The notes: generated from the letters alone by a model not told the origin. A DNA stretch of 64,000 nucleotides from Phycisphaerae bacterium RAS1 (GCA_007859745.1 SMLU01000001.1:1860001-1924000); one strand, 5' to 3'; positions 53,313 through 63,075 are shown, counted from the first letter of the stretch. Made by a program: numbers and translations.

Positions 53313-53328
53313 ACACAATATGTTGCGC
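53313..53328. promoter_or_regulatory. NrdR-box-like site 2
   Basis: ACACAATATGTTGCGC matches the NrdR consensus at 13 of 16 positions. It lies 66 bases from site 1, close to a whole number of helical turns, though wider than the usual roughly 31-base spacing. Confidence 0.5.
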
Positions 53329-53531
53329 CACATGCGGGTGCCACTACAACCGGTCGAATTGTTAAGACGATTCCGCCGGTCGGCCAATCCGGAAATGCTA
53401 ACTTCTTCATAACTTGGCGGCGGAAACCGGCGGGATGGTCGCGGGGAAACATGCAGCTTGTTGCACGAAGCTGCCGAGCGAAGATAATGACGTAGGGCTG
53501 CTAATCCCAGGTGGACCGGAGTGCCACGACG

Positions 53532-54284
53532 ATGTGGGCGTTTAAGACGATGTGCGACGAGTTTTTCGTAACCTCGCGGCTGAATTTCAAGCTGGAGCTG
53601 AACCCGTCGCGCGAGACCCTCCTGCACTTCTGCGAGCAGATTCGCAAGGCCTTTCCGCGGATGTCGCGCCTTCGCCGGCGGCAATCCGGCGGCGTCGTGC
53701 TGGATGAGGAGGATGGCGCCGAAGACGCCGCCCGTCGCTATGTCCGCGTCGAGCCGATGTCGCTGCGATTCGGCATATTCGGCGCCGACGATCGGCTCTC
53801 GCTGGAGCGGCTGGCGGGCGTGGTGCTGACCCAGGCGCCGTTTCATCTGAGCCTGAGCGATCTGGACTACGACCAGTTCGAAGTGATTTTCGGATTTGAC
53901 CTTGAATATCGCGGAAATCACGACGAGCTGGTGGCTGAGACGCTGCTGTCGGATCATCCCCTCGTCGCCGGCGTGACGCCGCCCGGGGCGCGCACCATCG
54001 ATTGCCAGCCGTTCATGGGTTTTGCGCTCGATGAGGACTGCACGACGCAGGCGTTCATGGACGTGAAGAGCCGCACGTCGACCTTCGAGGTGCGCTCGAA
54101 CGAGTATGAGCCGAACATCATCACCATCTACGCGACGGTCCGGCGATACATGACGTCGCGCTTCGCCGGCGACTTGATCAAGCTGCATCATGAACTGCTC
54201 CTGGCCGCGGAGAAGTTCGCCGGCCAGCGCGTCCTGCCGCACGTCGTGCAGCCGCTGGCGGCGGCGATCGCCAGCCGGCGCTGA
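53532..54284 (+). CDS. Conserved protein of unknown function, divergent from nrdJ
   Basis: The product is 250 residues. ATG 53532 follows GGAG and gives the N-terminus MWAFKTMCDEFFVTSRLNFK; a GTG seven codons earlier is the alternative. No signal peptide or membrane segment is seen. The protein is mixed alpha/beta and acidic, with LRRRQSGGVVLDEEDGAEDA, FEVIFGFDLEYRGNHDEL and MDVKSRTSTFEVRSNEYEPN. The segments LSLERLAGVVLTQAPFHLSL and IITIYATVRRYM suggest a compact sensor-like or binding fold. I do not recognise the family. It shares its upstream region with nrdJ. Confidence 0.65.
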   Translation: MWAFKTMCDEFFVTSRLNFKLELNPSRETLLHFCEQIRKAFPRMSRLRRRQSGGVVLDEEDGAEDAARRYVRVEPMSLRFGIFGADDRLSLERLAGVVLTQAPFHLSLSDLDYDQFEVIFGFDLEYRGNHDELVAETLLSDHPLVAGVTPPGARTIDCQPFMGFALDEDCTTQAFMDVKSRTSTFEVRSNEYEPNIITIYATVRRYMTSRFAGDLIKLHHELLLAAEKFAGQRVLPHVVQPLAAAIASRR

Positions 54285-54312
54285 GCAGGCGTGAGCAGCC
54301 GCGATCCGTCCG

Positions 54313-54402
54313 GACCCGCCGCGCCAAGCGGCGCGGTGACGTCTGCGGCCTGCGGGGCGCCGATCGCTGACGACCGTCAACCCGCCGCTTGGCGCGGCGG
54401 GT
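54313..54402. repeat. Inverted repeat, AACCCGCCGCGCC family (copy 2)
   Basis: Arms at 54313-54332 and 54378-54402 match the repeat at 1858-1950. It lies in the 297-base gap before the PQQ-type gene; nothing else is seen there apart from the AT-poor leader. Confidence 0.7.
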
Positions 54403-54581
54403 TAGGAAAGATGCCGCCAATCGCAAGCTCTATCGGGGTGCGCCCGTCCGCCGCCGCGCCGCCCCGCCGCCGCACCGCCCGTCATTCATCGACTTCACAT
54501 TTCCGCCGGCGTATAATGCCAGGCGCTATTTCGAACTGCACAAATTCGCCGCCAGCCGCATCCGGAGTGAGGAGAAAGGGC

Positions 54582-56570
54582 ATGAAGCGCGCCGTGTGTC
54601 GCCAGGGGGGTCGATCTGGTTTCCTTGCCATGCTCGCGGTCGTGACCGCCACGATTCTGCTGGGCATGCGCCCGCCGCCGGCTCGGGCTCAGCTCCCGAC
54701 TGGATTCATCGAAGAAACGGTTATCGGCGGCTTCAACCAGGCCGCCGGATTATGCTTCGACGGTCAGACGCGGATGTTTGTGTGGGAAAAAGGCGGGGTC
54801 ATCTGGCTGGTTGAGAACGGCGTGCGGCGGCCGACGCCGGTGATTGATCTGAATCAGGAAGTGTACGCGTTCTGGGACCACGGTTTGATGGGTGTGGCGC
54901 TCGATCCGGACTTCGCCGCCAACCGCCGCATCTACCTGCTGTATCCGGTCGACTGGCAGTGGTATGTCACGGGTGGGAATCCGAATCCCAACCTGCTGGA
55001 CCTGGTGCACGACACGTTCGGCCGGCTGGTGCGATACACGCTGACGCCGCAGTACGTGGCCGACCCGGCCAGCCGCACGATTCTCATCGGCCAGACGCAC
55101 GCCGACGGCATCCCGCAGACCAGCGGCTCGCACTCGGTGGATACGCTGGCGTTTGCGGATGACGGAACGCTGCTGCTCAGTTGCGGTGACGGCGCGATGT
55201 GGTGGGGCGCCGACACGGGCGGCGCGCGACCGGCGCAGTTCAGCACGAACACGGCGGAGGCCGATGGCATTCTGAGCGCGGCGGAGCAGGTCGGCGCTTT
55301 CCGGGCACAACTGCTGGATTCACACAACGGGAAAATCCTCCGGCTTGACCCGCAGACCGGCGCCGGCGTTTCGAGCAATCCGTTCTACAACGCGGGCGAT
55401 CCTGATTCGCCGCGCTCGCGCGTCTGGTGTCTGGGCTTCCGCAATCCGTTTCGGTTCTGCATTCGCCCCGGCACCGGCAGCACGGATCCCGCGGACGCGG
55501 ATCCCGGCACGCTCGTGGTCGGCGACGTCGGGATGGATACCTGGGAGGAGCTCAGCGTCGCACGCAGCGCCGCGCGAAACTGCGGCTGGCCGCTCTTCGA
55601 AGGGTTGACCAATCACGCCACGTACGCAGCCACGAATGTCAATAACGTGAGCGCGATCAATCCGCTGTATTGCACCGGTGACAACCCTGACACGTGCGAC
55701 CCGGCCTGCATGCGCCCGTACTTCTATTTCCGCGAGCTGCTGGTGCAGGAAACGCAGCTCACGCCGAGCTGGCCTAATCCGTGCAATACCGGACAGCAGA
55801 TTCCGGCGAGTGTGTGCTTCATGCACACGCGGCCGGTGATCGAATGGCGGCATGGGACCGTTCAGACGCGCGTACCGATCTTTCTGAGCGGCTCGGCGGT
55901 CGCGATCGACATCGGCCATCCGCTGTCAAATGTCTCCGGCACGGCTTTCAAGGGCGCCACGGCGGTGGGCGGCGTGTTCTACTCCGGCAACAAGTGGCCG
56001 GTGGCTTATCAGGGCGGGTATTTCTTCGCCGATTCGGCCGAGGGATGGGTCCGTTCAGCGGTGCTGAACGCGGCGGACGTCCTGCTTTCGGTCAGCCCGT
56101 TCGCGCCGTCGGCCCCGGGAACGCGCGTGCCGGTGTGCCTGGCGGCCGATCCGCAGGGCTACGGGCTTTACTACGCCCATTTCGCGTACGTCGCCGGCTC
56201 GGGCCAGATTCGAAGGATCACTTTTGACTGCAACGGCAATGGCGTGGGCGACGACCGGGACATCGCGCTGGGCAGCAGCGACGACTGCAACGCGAACGGA
56301 ATTCCCGACGAGTGCGACATCGCCGGCGGCGGCAGCGCCGATGGCAACGGCAACGGTGTGCCGGACGAGTGTGAGCAAGTCCTGGGCGACCTGAACTGCG
56401 ACGGGGTCGTCAACGTGCTCGATATCAACCCGTTTGTCCTGGCGCTGTCCGATCCGGCGGCGTACGCGCTGCAGCACCCCGGCTGCAACATCCTGAACGG
56501 CGACATCGATGGCGACGGGATGCTGACCGTGCTGGACATCAACCCATTCGTGAAGCTGCTTGCCGGCTGA
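54582..56570 (+). CDS. Secreted PQQ-dependent sugar-dehydrogenase-like protein with dockerin-like tag
   Basis: The product is 662 residues. GTGAGGAGAAAGGG precedes ATG 54582. It has a signal peptide (FLAMLAVVTATILLGM ... PARA). Residues about 35-500 form a six-bladed propeller of the soluble glucose dehydrogenase (GSDH) group. Typical segments are GLMGVALDPDFAANRRIYLL, SVDTLAFADDGTLLLSCGDG, LLDSHNGKILRLDPQTG, VWCLGFRNPFRF and VVGDVGMDTWEEL. These enzymes oxidise sugars with PQQ and calcium. After a Cys-containing module and EF-hand-like DCNGNGVGDDRDIA repeats, the protein ends with GDLNCDGVVNVLDINPF ... GDIDGDGMLTVLDINPF. It is extracellular or surface-bound. Confidence 0.85.
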   Translation: MKRAVCRQGGRSGFLAMLAVVTATILLGMRPPPARAQLPTGFIEETVIGGFNQAAGLCFDGQTRMFVWEKGGVIWLVENGVRRPTPVIDLNQEVYAFWDHGLMGVALDPDFAANRRIYLLYPVDWQWYVTGGNPNPNLLDLVHDTFGRLVRYTLTPQYVADPASRTILIGQTHADGIPQTSGSHSVDTLAFADDGTLLLSCGDGAMWWGADTGGARPAQFSTNTAEADGILSAAEQVGAFRAQLLDSHNGKILRLDPQTGAGVSSNPFYNAGDPDSPRSRVWCLGFRNPFRFCIRPGTGSTDPADADPGTLVVGDVGMDTWEELSVARSAARNCGWPLFEGLTNHATYAATNVNNVSAINPLYCTGDNPDTCDPACMRPYFYFRELLVQETQLTPSWPNPCNTGQQIPASVCFMHTRPVIEWRHGTVQTRVPIFLSGSAVAIDIGHPLSNVSGTAFKGATAVGGVFYSGNKWPVAYQGGYFFADSAEGWVRSAVLNAADVLLSVSPFAPSAPGTRVPVCLAADPQGYGLYYAHFAYVAGSGQIRRITFDCNGNGVGDDRDIALGSSDDCNANGIPDECDIAGGGSADGNGNGVPDECEQVLGDLNCDGVVNVLDINPFVLALSDPAAYALQHPGCNILNGDIDGDGMLTVLDINPFVKLLAG

Positions 56571-56633
56571 GGCCCGCGCGGCCTGAACGTCGTTGCCGCA
56601 CATCCGAATGCTCCACCGCTCAAGTGTGGGAGT

Positions 56634-56660
56634 CATGCCCACGGCAATTGCGTGGGCATG
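56634..56660. repeat. CATGCCCACG hairpin
   Basis: CATGCCCACG, a short AATTG-centred loop and CGTGGGCATG form a perfect 10-bp stem after the PQQ-type gene. A variant of the same shape occurs near 47174. It may act as a terminator, but it lacks a T-run. Confidence 0.6.
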
Positions 56661-56781
56661 GCGCCCAACACCGACCAGTAGCGGCCGGCGCCGCCAGCGA
56701 CGCGGCGGTTCGTCGGGTGCCGCCGCGGCGGTATAGTACCGCTTTGCGTATGCCTGCTCGCGGAGCGGCGTGGAGAGTTGC

Positions 56782-57816
56782 ATGCCGACCGGTCGACCGA
56801 TGGTCTCCGTCATTGTCCCGGCTTTCCAGGAGGAGGAGAGCCTGCGCTGGGTCATTCCGTGGTTCATCGAGTCTCTTTCGACCCAGAGGCGGCCGTTTGA
56901 GCTGATCGTGGTCAACGACGGCAGCCGCGATCGCAGCGGGGAGCTCCTCGACGAGCTGGCCGCCGCCGAGCCGCGGCTGCGCGTGATTCACCTGGCCCGC
57001 AACTTCGGCCAGACCGCGGCGATGATGGCCGGCTTCTGGGCGGCGCGCGGCGACATCGTCGTGCCGCTCGACGCCGACGGCCAGAACGACCCCGGCGACG
57101 TGGAGATGCTGGTCGACAAGCTCGAAACCGGCGGTTACGACCTGGTCAGCGGCTGGCGAAAGGACCGCAAGGACCCGTGGCTCAGGTCGTTCGTGTCGCG
57201 CGTCGCCAACGGCATCATCAGCCGCATCACGGGCGTGAAGCTGCACGACTACGGCTGCACGCTGAAGGCGTATCGGGCGCACCAGATTCGCGACGCGCGG
57301 CTCTTCGGCGAGATGCACCGCTTCATCCCGGTGTATGCGTCGATGCACGGAGCGCGCATCTGCGAGGTTGTCACGCGGCACCACCCGCGAAAGGCGGGGC
57401 GGAGCAAGTATGGGTACGGGCGCATCATCCGCGTCACGCTGGACCTGATCCTGGTGCGGATGCTGCAGAAGTACCGCACCAAGCCGCTGCACTTTTTCGG
57501 CAAGATCACGCAATGGTCATGCGTGGCGGGGTTGGGCTGTTTCGGGTTTGCGGCGGCGCAGGCGCTGTGGTCGAGCGATCCGTGGAAGGCGTTCTGGGGC
57601 AAGGCGCCGCTGGTGGGCATCCTGTTTTTCATGCTGGGGTTCTTCGCCGTGATGCTCGGGCTGGTGGCGGAGCTGGCGATGCGCGCGTCATACGAATACA
57701 ACGCGGGGCGGTATTGGGATGAGCGGCGGCGGGTGAATTTCGGGGCGGAAGCGCCGCGCGGCCCGGCGGGCGTGGCGCAAGGGCGGATCGCGAAGGTGGA
57801 TGAGGTCGCGGGGTAG
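56782..57816 (+). CDS. Family 2 glycosyltransferase with C-terminal membrane segments (DPM1/GtrB-like)
   Basis: This 344-residue protein starts at ATG 56782 (GGAG 7 bases upstream). The GT-A domain has MVSVIVPAFQEEESLRW and LIVVNDGSRDRSGEL. The DxD-type metal site is in PLDADGQNDPGDV, followed by VSGWRKDRKDPWLR and GRSKYGYGRI. Two C-terminal transmembrane segments follow (WSCVAGLGCFGFAAAQAL; VGILFFMLGFFAVMLGLVAE). This layout matches polyprenyl-phosphate sugar transferases such as GtrB or DPM1, which make lipid-linked sugars for glycan transfer. Donor and acceptor are not determinable. It precedes the restriction-modification pair but is probably unrelated. Confidence 0.9.
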   Translation: MPTGRPMVSVIVPAFQEEESLRWVIPWFIESLSTQRRPFELIVVNDGSRDRSGELLDELAAAEPRLRVIHLARNFGQTAAMMAGFWAARGDIVVPLDADGQNDPGDVEMLVDKLETGGYDLVSGWRKDRKDPWLRSFVSRVANGIISRITGVKLHDYGCTLKAYRAHQIRDARLFGEMHRFIPVYASMHGARICEVVTRHHPRKAGRSKYGYGRIIRVTLDLILVRMLQKYRTKPLHFFGKITQWSCVAGLGCFGFAAAQALWSSDPWKAFWGKAPLVGILFFMLGFFAVMLGLVAELAMRASYEYNAGRYWDERRRVNFGAEAPRGPAGVAQGRIAKVDEVAG

Positions 57817-57964
57817 GCGGTCTCCGCCCGACAAGCGCGGGGATTACGGCGCGAGAAACGAAGGCGGCGGACGGGCTGCGATGGCCCCGTTGCAGGATAC
57901 GTTCGTTGTTCCTAACATACGCCGTACAAATCCGCGTGACACGCTGTTGCGCCGGAGAAAGCCC

Positions 57965-58924
57965 ATGCCGAGCGAGCGACTGAACGCAGACAAGCCGGAA
58001 CGGTGGAAGGCGGACATTGCCGCGTCGGTGGACCAATTCAACGCGTGGTTCATGCGATTCGCACCGCGGACGTTTCGCGAAAAAAGGGTTGAAACCACTC
58101 AGCAAGTCCGCGAAGCCCTTGCGGGCATGCGTGACTTGCGTGCAATTGACGCAGCGACGCTTCGCGCGAACCCGGCGGCGCTGCCGACGTTGCGAATGTG
58201 CACGGCGCCACCGCTTGCCGTGGATCGGTTGATTGGTCTGGCGAAGGTGAGGCGAAGTCTGGTTGGGCGGCTGGAAGCGGGGAAATTGCCCACCCGAACT
58301 TCGGGCGGCGCGCTTGAATCGGAACTCGAGAAGTTGTGCAAGGTGCTATCGCAGTTGTTGGACCGGGACATCTTCCCATGGCTCGCCGTGAGGGATGCGC
58401 CCACGGCCCGCGATTGGGATCGAGCCGCAACGATTGTGGCTGATCGGCTATGTGGCGCGACGGCAAATCCGATCATCCGGAACGCGCAGGAACAGCGGCA
58501 GCTTGAGTTGATCGGCCGATGGCTCAGGAGTCGCGGATATCGATTGAAGCCCCATCCGCCAAGGATGGCGATCACCGACATGGAGCCAGGCACGTACTCG
58601 ATTCGGACAAACCTGATCGTGGGCACGACGGTCAAAGTCAATATTCCAATTGACGTCGTCGTTCAGCCCAAGAAGCTGCTCGCCGATCGACTGCCGATCC
58701 TGCTCGAATGCAAGTCGGCGGGTGACTTCACGAACACGAACAAGCGCCGGAAGGAAGAAGCCGCCAAGGTCCACCAGCTTCGGGCGACGTTCGGGGGGAG
58801 CGTGTGCTTCGTATTGGTTCTCTGCGGCTACTTTGGAGCGGACTACCTGGGCTACGAGGCGGCTGAAGGCATCGATTGGGTATGGGAGCATCGCATCGAT
58901 GATCTTGCGAGGTTGAGCCTATGA
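57965..58924 (+). CDS. Type II restriction endonuclease, XamI-like
   Basis: This 319-residue enzyme starts at ATG 57965, with GGAG 7 bases upstream. The whole chain resembles the XamI restriction endonuclease family: [20 protein letters not shown] near the N-terminus and [20 protein letters not shown] at about 76-95. A PD-(D/E)xK-type site is seen as IPIDVVVQ (Asp230) and [11 protein letters not shown] (Glu248, Lys250). XamI cuts GTCGAC; whether this enzyme shares that site is inference. Its stop overlaps the methyltransferase start (ATGA), so nuclease and methylase are translated together. Confidence 0.8.
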   Translation: MPSERLNADKPERWKADIAASVDQFNAWFMRFAPRTFREKRVETTQQVREALAGMRDLRAIDAATLRANPAALPTLRMCTAPPLAVDRLIGLAKVRRSLVGRLEAGKLPTRTSGGALESELEKLCKVLSQLLDRDIFPWLAVRDAPTARDWDRAATIVADRLCGATANPIIRNAQEQRQLELIGRWLRSRGYRLKPHPPRMAITDMEPGTYSIRTNLIVGTTVKVNIPIDVVVQPKKLLADRLPILLECKSAGDFTNTNKRRKEEAAKVHQLRATFGGSVCFVLVLCGYFGADYLGYEAAEGIDWVWEHRIDDLARLSL

Positions 58925-60537
58925 CTCGCGGCAGCGCGAACCTTGTCGCCGACGCAGAATCAAGGCGAGAAGCCCTCCAGTCGGCGTTGGACGCGCTGAA
59001 GTCGGCGGCCGAGCGAAATCGGCTCGGCCAATTCGCGACTCCGAATCGTCTCGCCGTCGAAATCGCCCGATTTGTCGGCGGCGTCATCGGCGATCAAGCG
59101 GGCGGGCTGCGGTTTGCCGACCCGGCGATCGGTTCGGGTAGCTTCTTTTCAGCAGCACTACGCGTCTATGGCCAACGGAGAATCAAGAGCGCTATTGGGG
59201 TCGAACTCGACCGCGCGTTCGCTGACGCGGCTCGCGACCTGTGGGCCAGTCACGGACTCGAAGTGCACGAGGGCGATTTCACCCGCATGGTCGCGAATGG
59301 GCTGCGGCCGGCAACCCCGAATCTGATTCTGGCGAACCCGCCCTACGTGCGGCATCATCACATTCCGCGTGAGGACAAGGAACGGTTGCGGGCGCTCGTG
59401 CGCGGGCTCATCGGGATCGAAGTGAACGGGCTGGCCGGGCTTTATGTCTACTTTCTACTGCTGGCGACGGCCTGGATGGCGGATGGCGGCCATGCGGCGT
59501 GGTTGATCCCGTCGGAGTTCATGGACGTGAACTACGGGGCAGCGCTCAAGCGGTATCTCTGCGATCACGTGACCCTGATTCGCATCCATCGGTTCGATCC
59601 GAACGACGTGCAATTCGGCGATGCGCTGGTTTCGTCCGTTGTCGCGGTCTTCCGAAAGTCGCCGCCGCCTGCGGGCCACACGGTTGAATTCACGTTTGGC
59701 GGAACACTCGAAGCGCCCGCTGCATGCGATCGCATCTCGATCGAGCGGCTGCACACGTCGCGGAAGTGGACGGTTTATCCAGGTCATGCACGGAATGATC
59801 GCCTGACGCTTACTGACGAAAGCCTGCCGACGCTGGGCGACTTCTTCCGCATCCAGCGCGGCGTCGCGACAGGTGATAACAAGTTCTTCATTCTGGACCG
59901 CACCGATGCACGGCGCCGCAGCCTGCCGGCTGACATGCTCCGACCCATCCTTCCGAGTCCGCGATTCCTCAAAGAGACGGTCATCGAGGCCGAAGACGAC
60001 GGATATCCGGCGATCGAGCGGCAACTGTGCCTGATCGACTGCAATGAGCCGGAGCCGGTTCTTCGGCGGCGTCACAAAGCCCTGTGGGATTATCTGCAAA
60101 CGGCTGACGCCCGCGGCGTGAGGGATGGATACCTGGTGGGCAAACGAAACCCGTGGTATCGACAGGAGCGTCGGGAGCCGTGCGCGTTCCTGTGCACCTA
60201 CATGGGCCGCGGTTCCAACGAGAAGCAGCCGTTTCGCTTCATTCTCAATCGCTCGCAGGCGATCGCGACGAACCTGTATCTCATGCTTTACCCGCGCGGC
60301 GGACTTGCGACGATGCTGCGCGCTCATCCGCATCGTGCCAACGACGTGCATGAGCTGCTGACGCACATCACCGGGCACGAACTCAGGGGGGAAGGTCGTG
60401 TCTACGGCGGCGGATTGAACAAGATCGAGCCGCGCGAGCTGGGCCGCATTTCGGCGGTCTCGCTCGTTCAGCGATGGCCGGAACTGGGCGGGCAGTGCGG
60501 ATGTCTTGAAACGGGAAGCTTGTTTGCCGAAATGTGA
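58921..60537 (+). CDS. N6-adenine DNA methyltransferase, partner of the XamI-like nuclease
   Basis: This 538-residue gamma-class N6-adenine methyltransferase protects the site cut by the upstream nuclease. SAM-binding motif I is [16 protein letters not shown] (about 65-80) and catalytic motif IV is NPPY (139-142). [16 protein letters not shown] at the N-terminus is typical of M.TaqI-like enzymes. The C-terminal half (for example [18 protein letters not shown] and [19 protein letters not shown]) is the target recognition domain. It uses the ATGA overlap with the nuclease. The nuclease-first order with coupling suggests control at the shared promoter, possibly TTGCAG-17-TAACAT at 57890-57918. 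Confidence 0.88.
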   Translation: MTRGSANLVADAESRREALQSALDALKSAAERNRLGQFATPNRLAVEIARFVGGVIGDQAGGLRFADPAIGSGSFFSAALRVYGQRRIKSAIGVELDRAFADAARDLWASHGLEVHEGDFTRMVANGLRPATPNLILANPPYVRHHHIPREDKERLRALVRGLIGIEVNGLAGLYVYFLLLATAWMADGGHAAWLIPSEFMDVNYGAALKRYLCDHVTLIRIHRFDPNDVQFGDALVSSVVAVFRKSPPPAGHTVEFTFGGTLEAPAACDRISIERLHTSRKWTVYPGHARNDRLTLTDESLPTLGDFFRIQRGVATGDNKFFILDRTDARRRSLPADMLRPILPSPRFLKETVIEAEDDGYPAIERQLCLIDCNEPEPVLRRRHKALWDYLQTADARGVRDGYLVGKRNPWYRQERREPCAFLCTYMGRGSNEKQPFRFILNRSQAIATNLYLMLYPRGGLATMLRAHPHRANDVHELLTHITGHELRGEGRVYGGGLNKIEPRELGRISAVSLVQRWPELGGQCGCLETGSLFAEM

Positions 60538-60677
60538 GCCGGGCCGCGGACGCGCGTGATGCTGCCGGAGCGCGGGTGTCGTTACGTGAAGTTCTGCGAA
60601 GCCACGTCATCCTCGGTGGTTTTGCGCCTGCATGGTCCAAGTCGAGATTCCCCGAATCGCATCGTCGCCGGTGGAGA

Positions 60678-61850
60678 TTACTCTTCAACGAACAACGTTG
60701 CGAGCTGGCACTGCTCAACGTCGTTTAACTCGATCGACCGTTGCAGTTCAGCCTTGTTGGGCACGTGGGCGATCACGACATAGAGCGCGTGGTTGCCGGC
60801 AACCGCCTTGGCCGGGACCGTGATTCGCGCGCGTGCGCTCGCGCCGCGCGTCCGGGGATGCCGTCGTAGAACGTCGCGAGCAGTTGCTGCTTGGTGCGGA
60901 TGCCCGCGACCAGTTGATGGCCCTCGGCGCCGGCAATCGTGTAATCGAAACGCAGCTCGACCTGCCCGCCGGCGCGCGGCATGGCCGGCGTGTGAGCGAG
61001 ATTCCAGAATCGGAATCGCGTGTACACCTCGCCCGCACGGCCCACCGCTTCGATCTGCCACGCAGGCTCACGCGTCAAACACGCCGCGACCGATGGGCCG
61101 CCGACCAGAAGCGCCAGCACCGCGAGCAGAATTCGCCGGCGGCTTCGCCGGCGTCGTGCGGCCAGTCCGCGGATGTGGGCCAACGCGGGCAACAGCGCAT
61201 CGATTCCCTGCAGGCGCCGCGACGGATTGGGGTGGCAAACGCGGTTGCACAGCCGCAGCGACTCGGCCAACTCGGCCGTCGGGTGTTCCAGCAGCTCGAC
61301 GGGCAGTGACGGGAAATCCGCGGCGCCGCGGCCGCAAAGCAACTCATACAGCACTTTGCCCAGGGCGTAGACATCGTCGGCGGCGCCTTCGGGTGCGAGA
61401 TAGGCGGGCGTTCCGGCGCCGGGGCGCTCGTCCGATCGGCGATTGAGCAGGCTCACGTCCGAGAGCTTCGGTTCGCCGTTTACAAACAGCACGTTTTCCG
61501 GCTTGACATCATTGTGCGCCAGCCCGTGCGCGTGAAGATGGCGCACCGCCGCCGCGAGTTTCTCGACCAGCTCCGCCGCGGCGCGGGCGTTCATCCGCGC
61601 GTTGGGCCGAATCCGTCGCCGCAGCGTCGCCGGCTGGTAGCCGCTCTCGTCGCCGGCGTTGTCGGCGACCTCCATGGTGTAGTAGAAACACGCCTCGGTT
61701 TCACCGACGGACAGAATCTGGAGCAAATGAGGGTGGTTCAGGGCCGCTGTTTGGTAGCGGCGCACGCCGGCAATGTCGAGCGCCGCGCGCCGTCCGTCGG
61801 ATTTGAAGACGACCTTGACCGCGCGCAGGACCTGGGACGCTTCTGGCGTT
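60678..61850 (-). pseudogene. Serine/threonine protein kinase, 5'-truncated and frameshifted
   Basis: The kinase domain is recognisable. On the minus strand, upstream of the first ATG, sequence reads RAVKVVFKSDGRRAAL, the strand with the ATP-binding Lys. Then come HLLQILSVGETEACFYYTME, the catalytic loop HNDVKPENVLF and SDVSLLNRR in place of DFG. PAYLAPEGAADDVYALGKVL and a C-terminal transmembrane segment (ILLAVLALLVGGPSVAACL) follow. The glycine-rich loop and start codon are missing because the gene ends near 61850 against an orphan dockerin piece. A frameshift at about 60845-60862 splits the exported domain; its true tail (VAGNHALYVVIAHVPN) continues in another frame to 60678. Confidence 0.75.
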
Positions 61851-61851
61851 C

Positions 61852-62055
61852 GGCGTCCCGTGCAACGGCGACGCCGACTGTGACGGCCGTGTGAACGTGC
61901 TCGACATCAACGCGTTTGTGCTGGCGCTATCCGACCCCGCGGGCTACGCCGCGGCGTACCCCAACTGCAGCGTCCTGGTCTGCGACACAAACCTGGACGG
62001 CGCCGTCGACGTGCTTGACATCAATCCATTCGTCAGCCGCATCCTCGGCGGATAG
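61852..62055 (+). pseudogene. Orphan C-terminal dockerin-like fragment
   Basis: An open frame without start or signal peptide encodes an intact dockerin-like domain (GDADCDGRVNVLDINAF, PAGYAAAYPNC, TNLDGAVDVLDINPF) ending ILGG and TAG at 62053-62055. Upstream of about 61850 the sequence belongs to the kinase on the other strand. The rest of this secreted protein has therefore been lost at that junction. The 200-base stretch after it holds an imperfect GGCCGGGGAGTGCGA hairpin and no gene. Confidence 0.75.
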
Positions 62056-62255
62056 GTCGCCTGAATGAAGTTCGGGCCGGGGAGTGCGACGATCCAGCAG
62101 CGGCACGCCGCCGGCCGGATCGCACTCTCCGGCCGAGCCTGCCTGCATGCTCCGTCAGCATCCACTGGGACGGGTCATCCCGCGAGGATGGCGCGCCCAC
62201 CCGCCCGCGCCCCTTGACGCACTTTTACCGCGCTCGCTAGGATACTCGGCCCAAC

Positions 62256-62630
62256 GTGAATGGCCGGTCGTGCCTCTCACGGGCCGCGAAGTCTGCGGCC
62301 TCGGAGAGACTGTCCTCGCCCCGCGTTGCGGATGGACGCGTGCAGCCCGAACGTCCGACGGATCGGCTGGTTGAACAGCAACGGACCCTCCTCGTCCGCT
62401 ACGGCGGACTGGGAATGGAGCTGGCGGGCGGCATCCTGGGATTTGTGCTCATCGGCTGGTGGGTCGATCGGAGCCTGCGGTCTCATCCGATCGGCATCAT
62501 CGTCGGCTCGATCATCGGCTGCGCCGGCGGACTTTATCACACCGTCCGGCGGGCGATCGAGATGCAGCGCGAATTCGATTCGCTGAACAAGACGCCGCCA
62601 AGAAGCGATGATGACCAGCCTGCCGCATGA
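62256..62630 (+). CDS. AtpZ/AtpI-like ATP synthase accessory membrane protein
   Basis: Up to 124 residues from GTG 62256; a GTG at 62340 is an alternative start closer to the conserved part. Two transmembrane helices (LAGGILGFVLIGWWVDRSL and IGIIVGSIIGCAGGLYHTV) with the linker RSHPIG match the AtpZ/AtpI family. These small proteins sit at the head of F0F1 ATP synthase operons and help in assembly or Mg2+ uptake. The end overlaps the next gene, placing it in the atp operon. Confidence 0.7.
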   Translation: MNGRSCLSRAAKSAASERLSSPRVADGRVQPERPTDRLVEQQRTLLVRYGGLGMELAGGILGFVLIGWWVDRSLRSHPIGIIVGSIIGCAGGLYHTVRRAIEMQREFDSLNKTPPRSDDDQPAA

Positions 62631-63075
62631 CGACCACTTTTCGCAGGACGATCGCCCGACCGCCGGAGCCGCCTTCGCGCGCCTGCTCCTGTCGCCGGCG
62701 ATCACCGCGGGCGTCGCGGCGCTGGGCGTCGTATTATGCGGCGCGGTCATCGCGGCGCCGGTTCAGGCCGCCCTGCTGGCCGCCATCGCGGTCGGATTTC
62801 TGGGCAGCCTCGCCGCCGCGGCGATCGTCGCCTTCTGCATTCGCCGGCCGGCCGCGGAGCTGGCGGGCGCGGTGCTCGGCAGCCTCGGCGCGCGGTTCGT
62901 ACTCACGCTCGGCGCGGCCCTGCTGGTGCGATCGGCGGCCGGCGGCGCGATCCCCGGAGACGCGTTGCTGATCGCCGTCGGCGTGACTCAACTGATCTTC
63001 CTCGCGGTGGATACCGCGGCGCAGGTGCTCCTGATTCGCAGCCTGAACGGTCCGTCCCAGGCGGAGGCGCGATGA
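62608..63075 (+). CDS. ATP synthase subunit I-like membrane protein
   Basis: This 155-residue protein has four hydrophobic segments (AITAGVAALGVVLCGAVIAA, LLAAIAVGFLGSLAAAAIVA, LAGAVLGSLGARFVLTLGAA, LIAVGVTQLIFLAVDTAAQV). That is the layout of ATP synthase subunit I/AtpR proteins between atpZ and atpB. It overlaps both neighbours (ATG inside the previous gene; ATGA with atpB). It probably aids c-ring assembly. Family assignment rests on context and topology more than sequence. Confidence 0.65.
   Translation: MMTSLPHDDHFSQDDRPTAGAAFARLLLSPAITAGVAALGVVLCGAVIAAPVQAALLAAIAVGFLGSLAAAAIVAFCIRRPAAELAGAVLGSLGARFVLTLGAALLVRSAAGGAIPGDALLIAVGVTQLIFLAVDTAAQVLLIRSLNGPSQAEAR

Noticed and set aside
60556-60783. 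Short plus-strand frame after the methyltransferase gene
   Set aside because: There is no ribosome-binding site or recognisable composition, and it overlaps the tail of the kinase pseudogene on the other strand.
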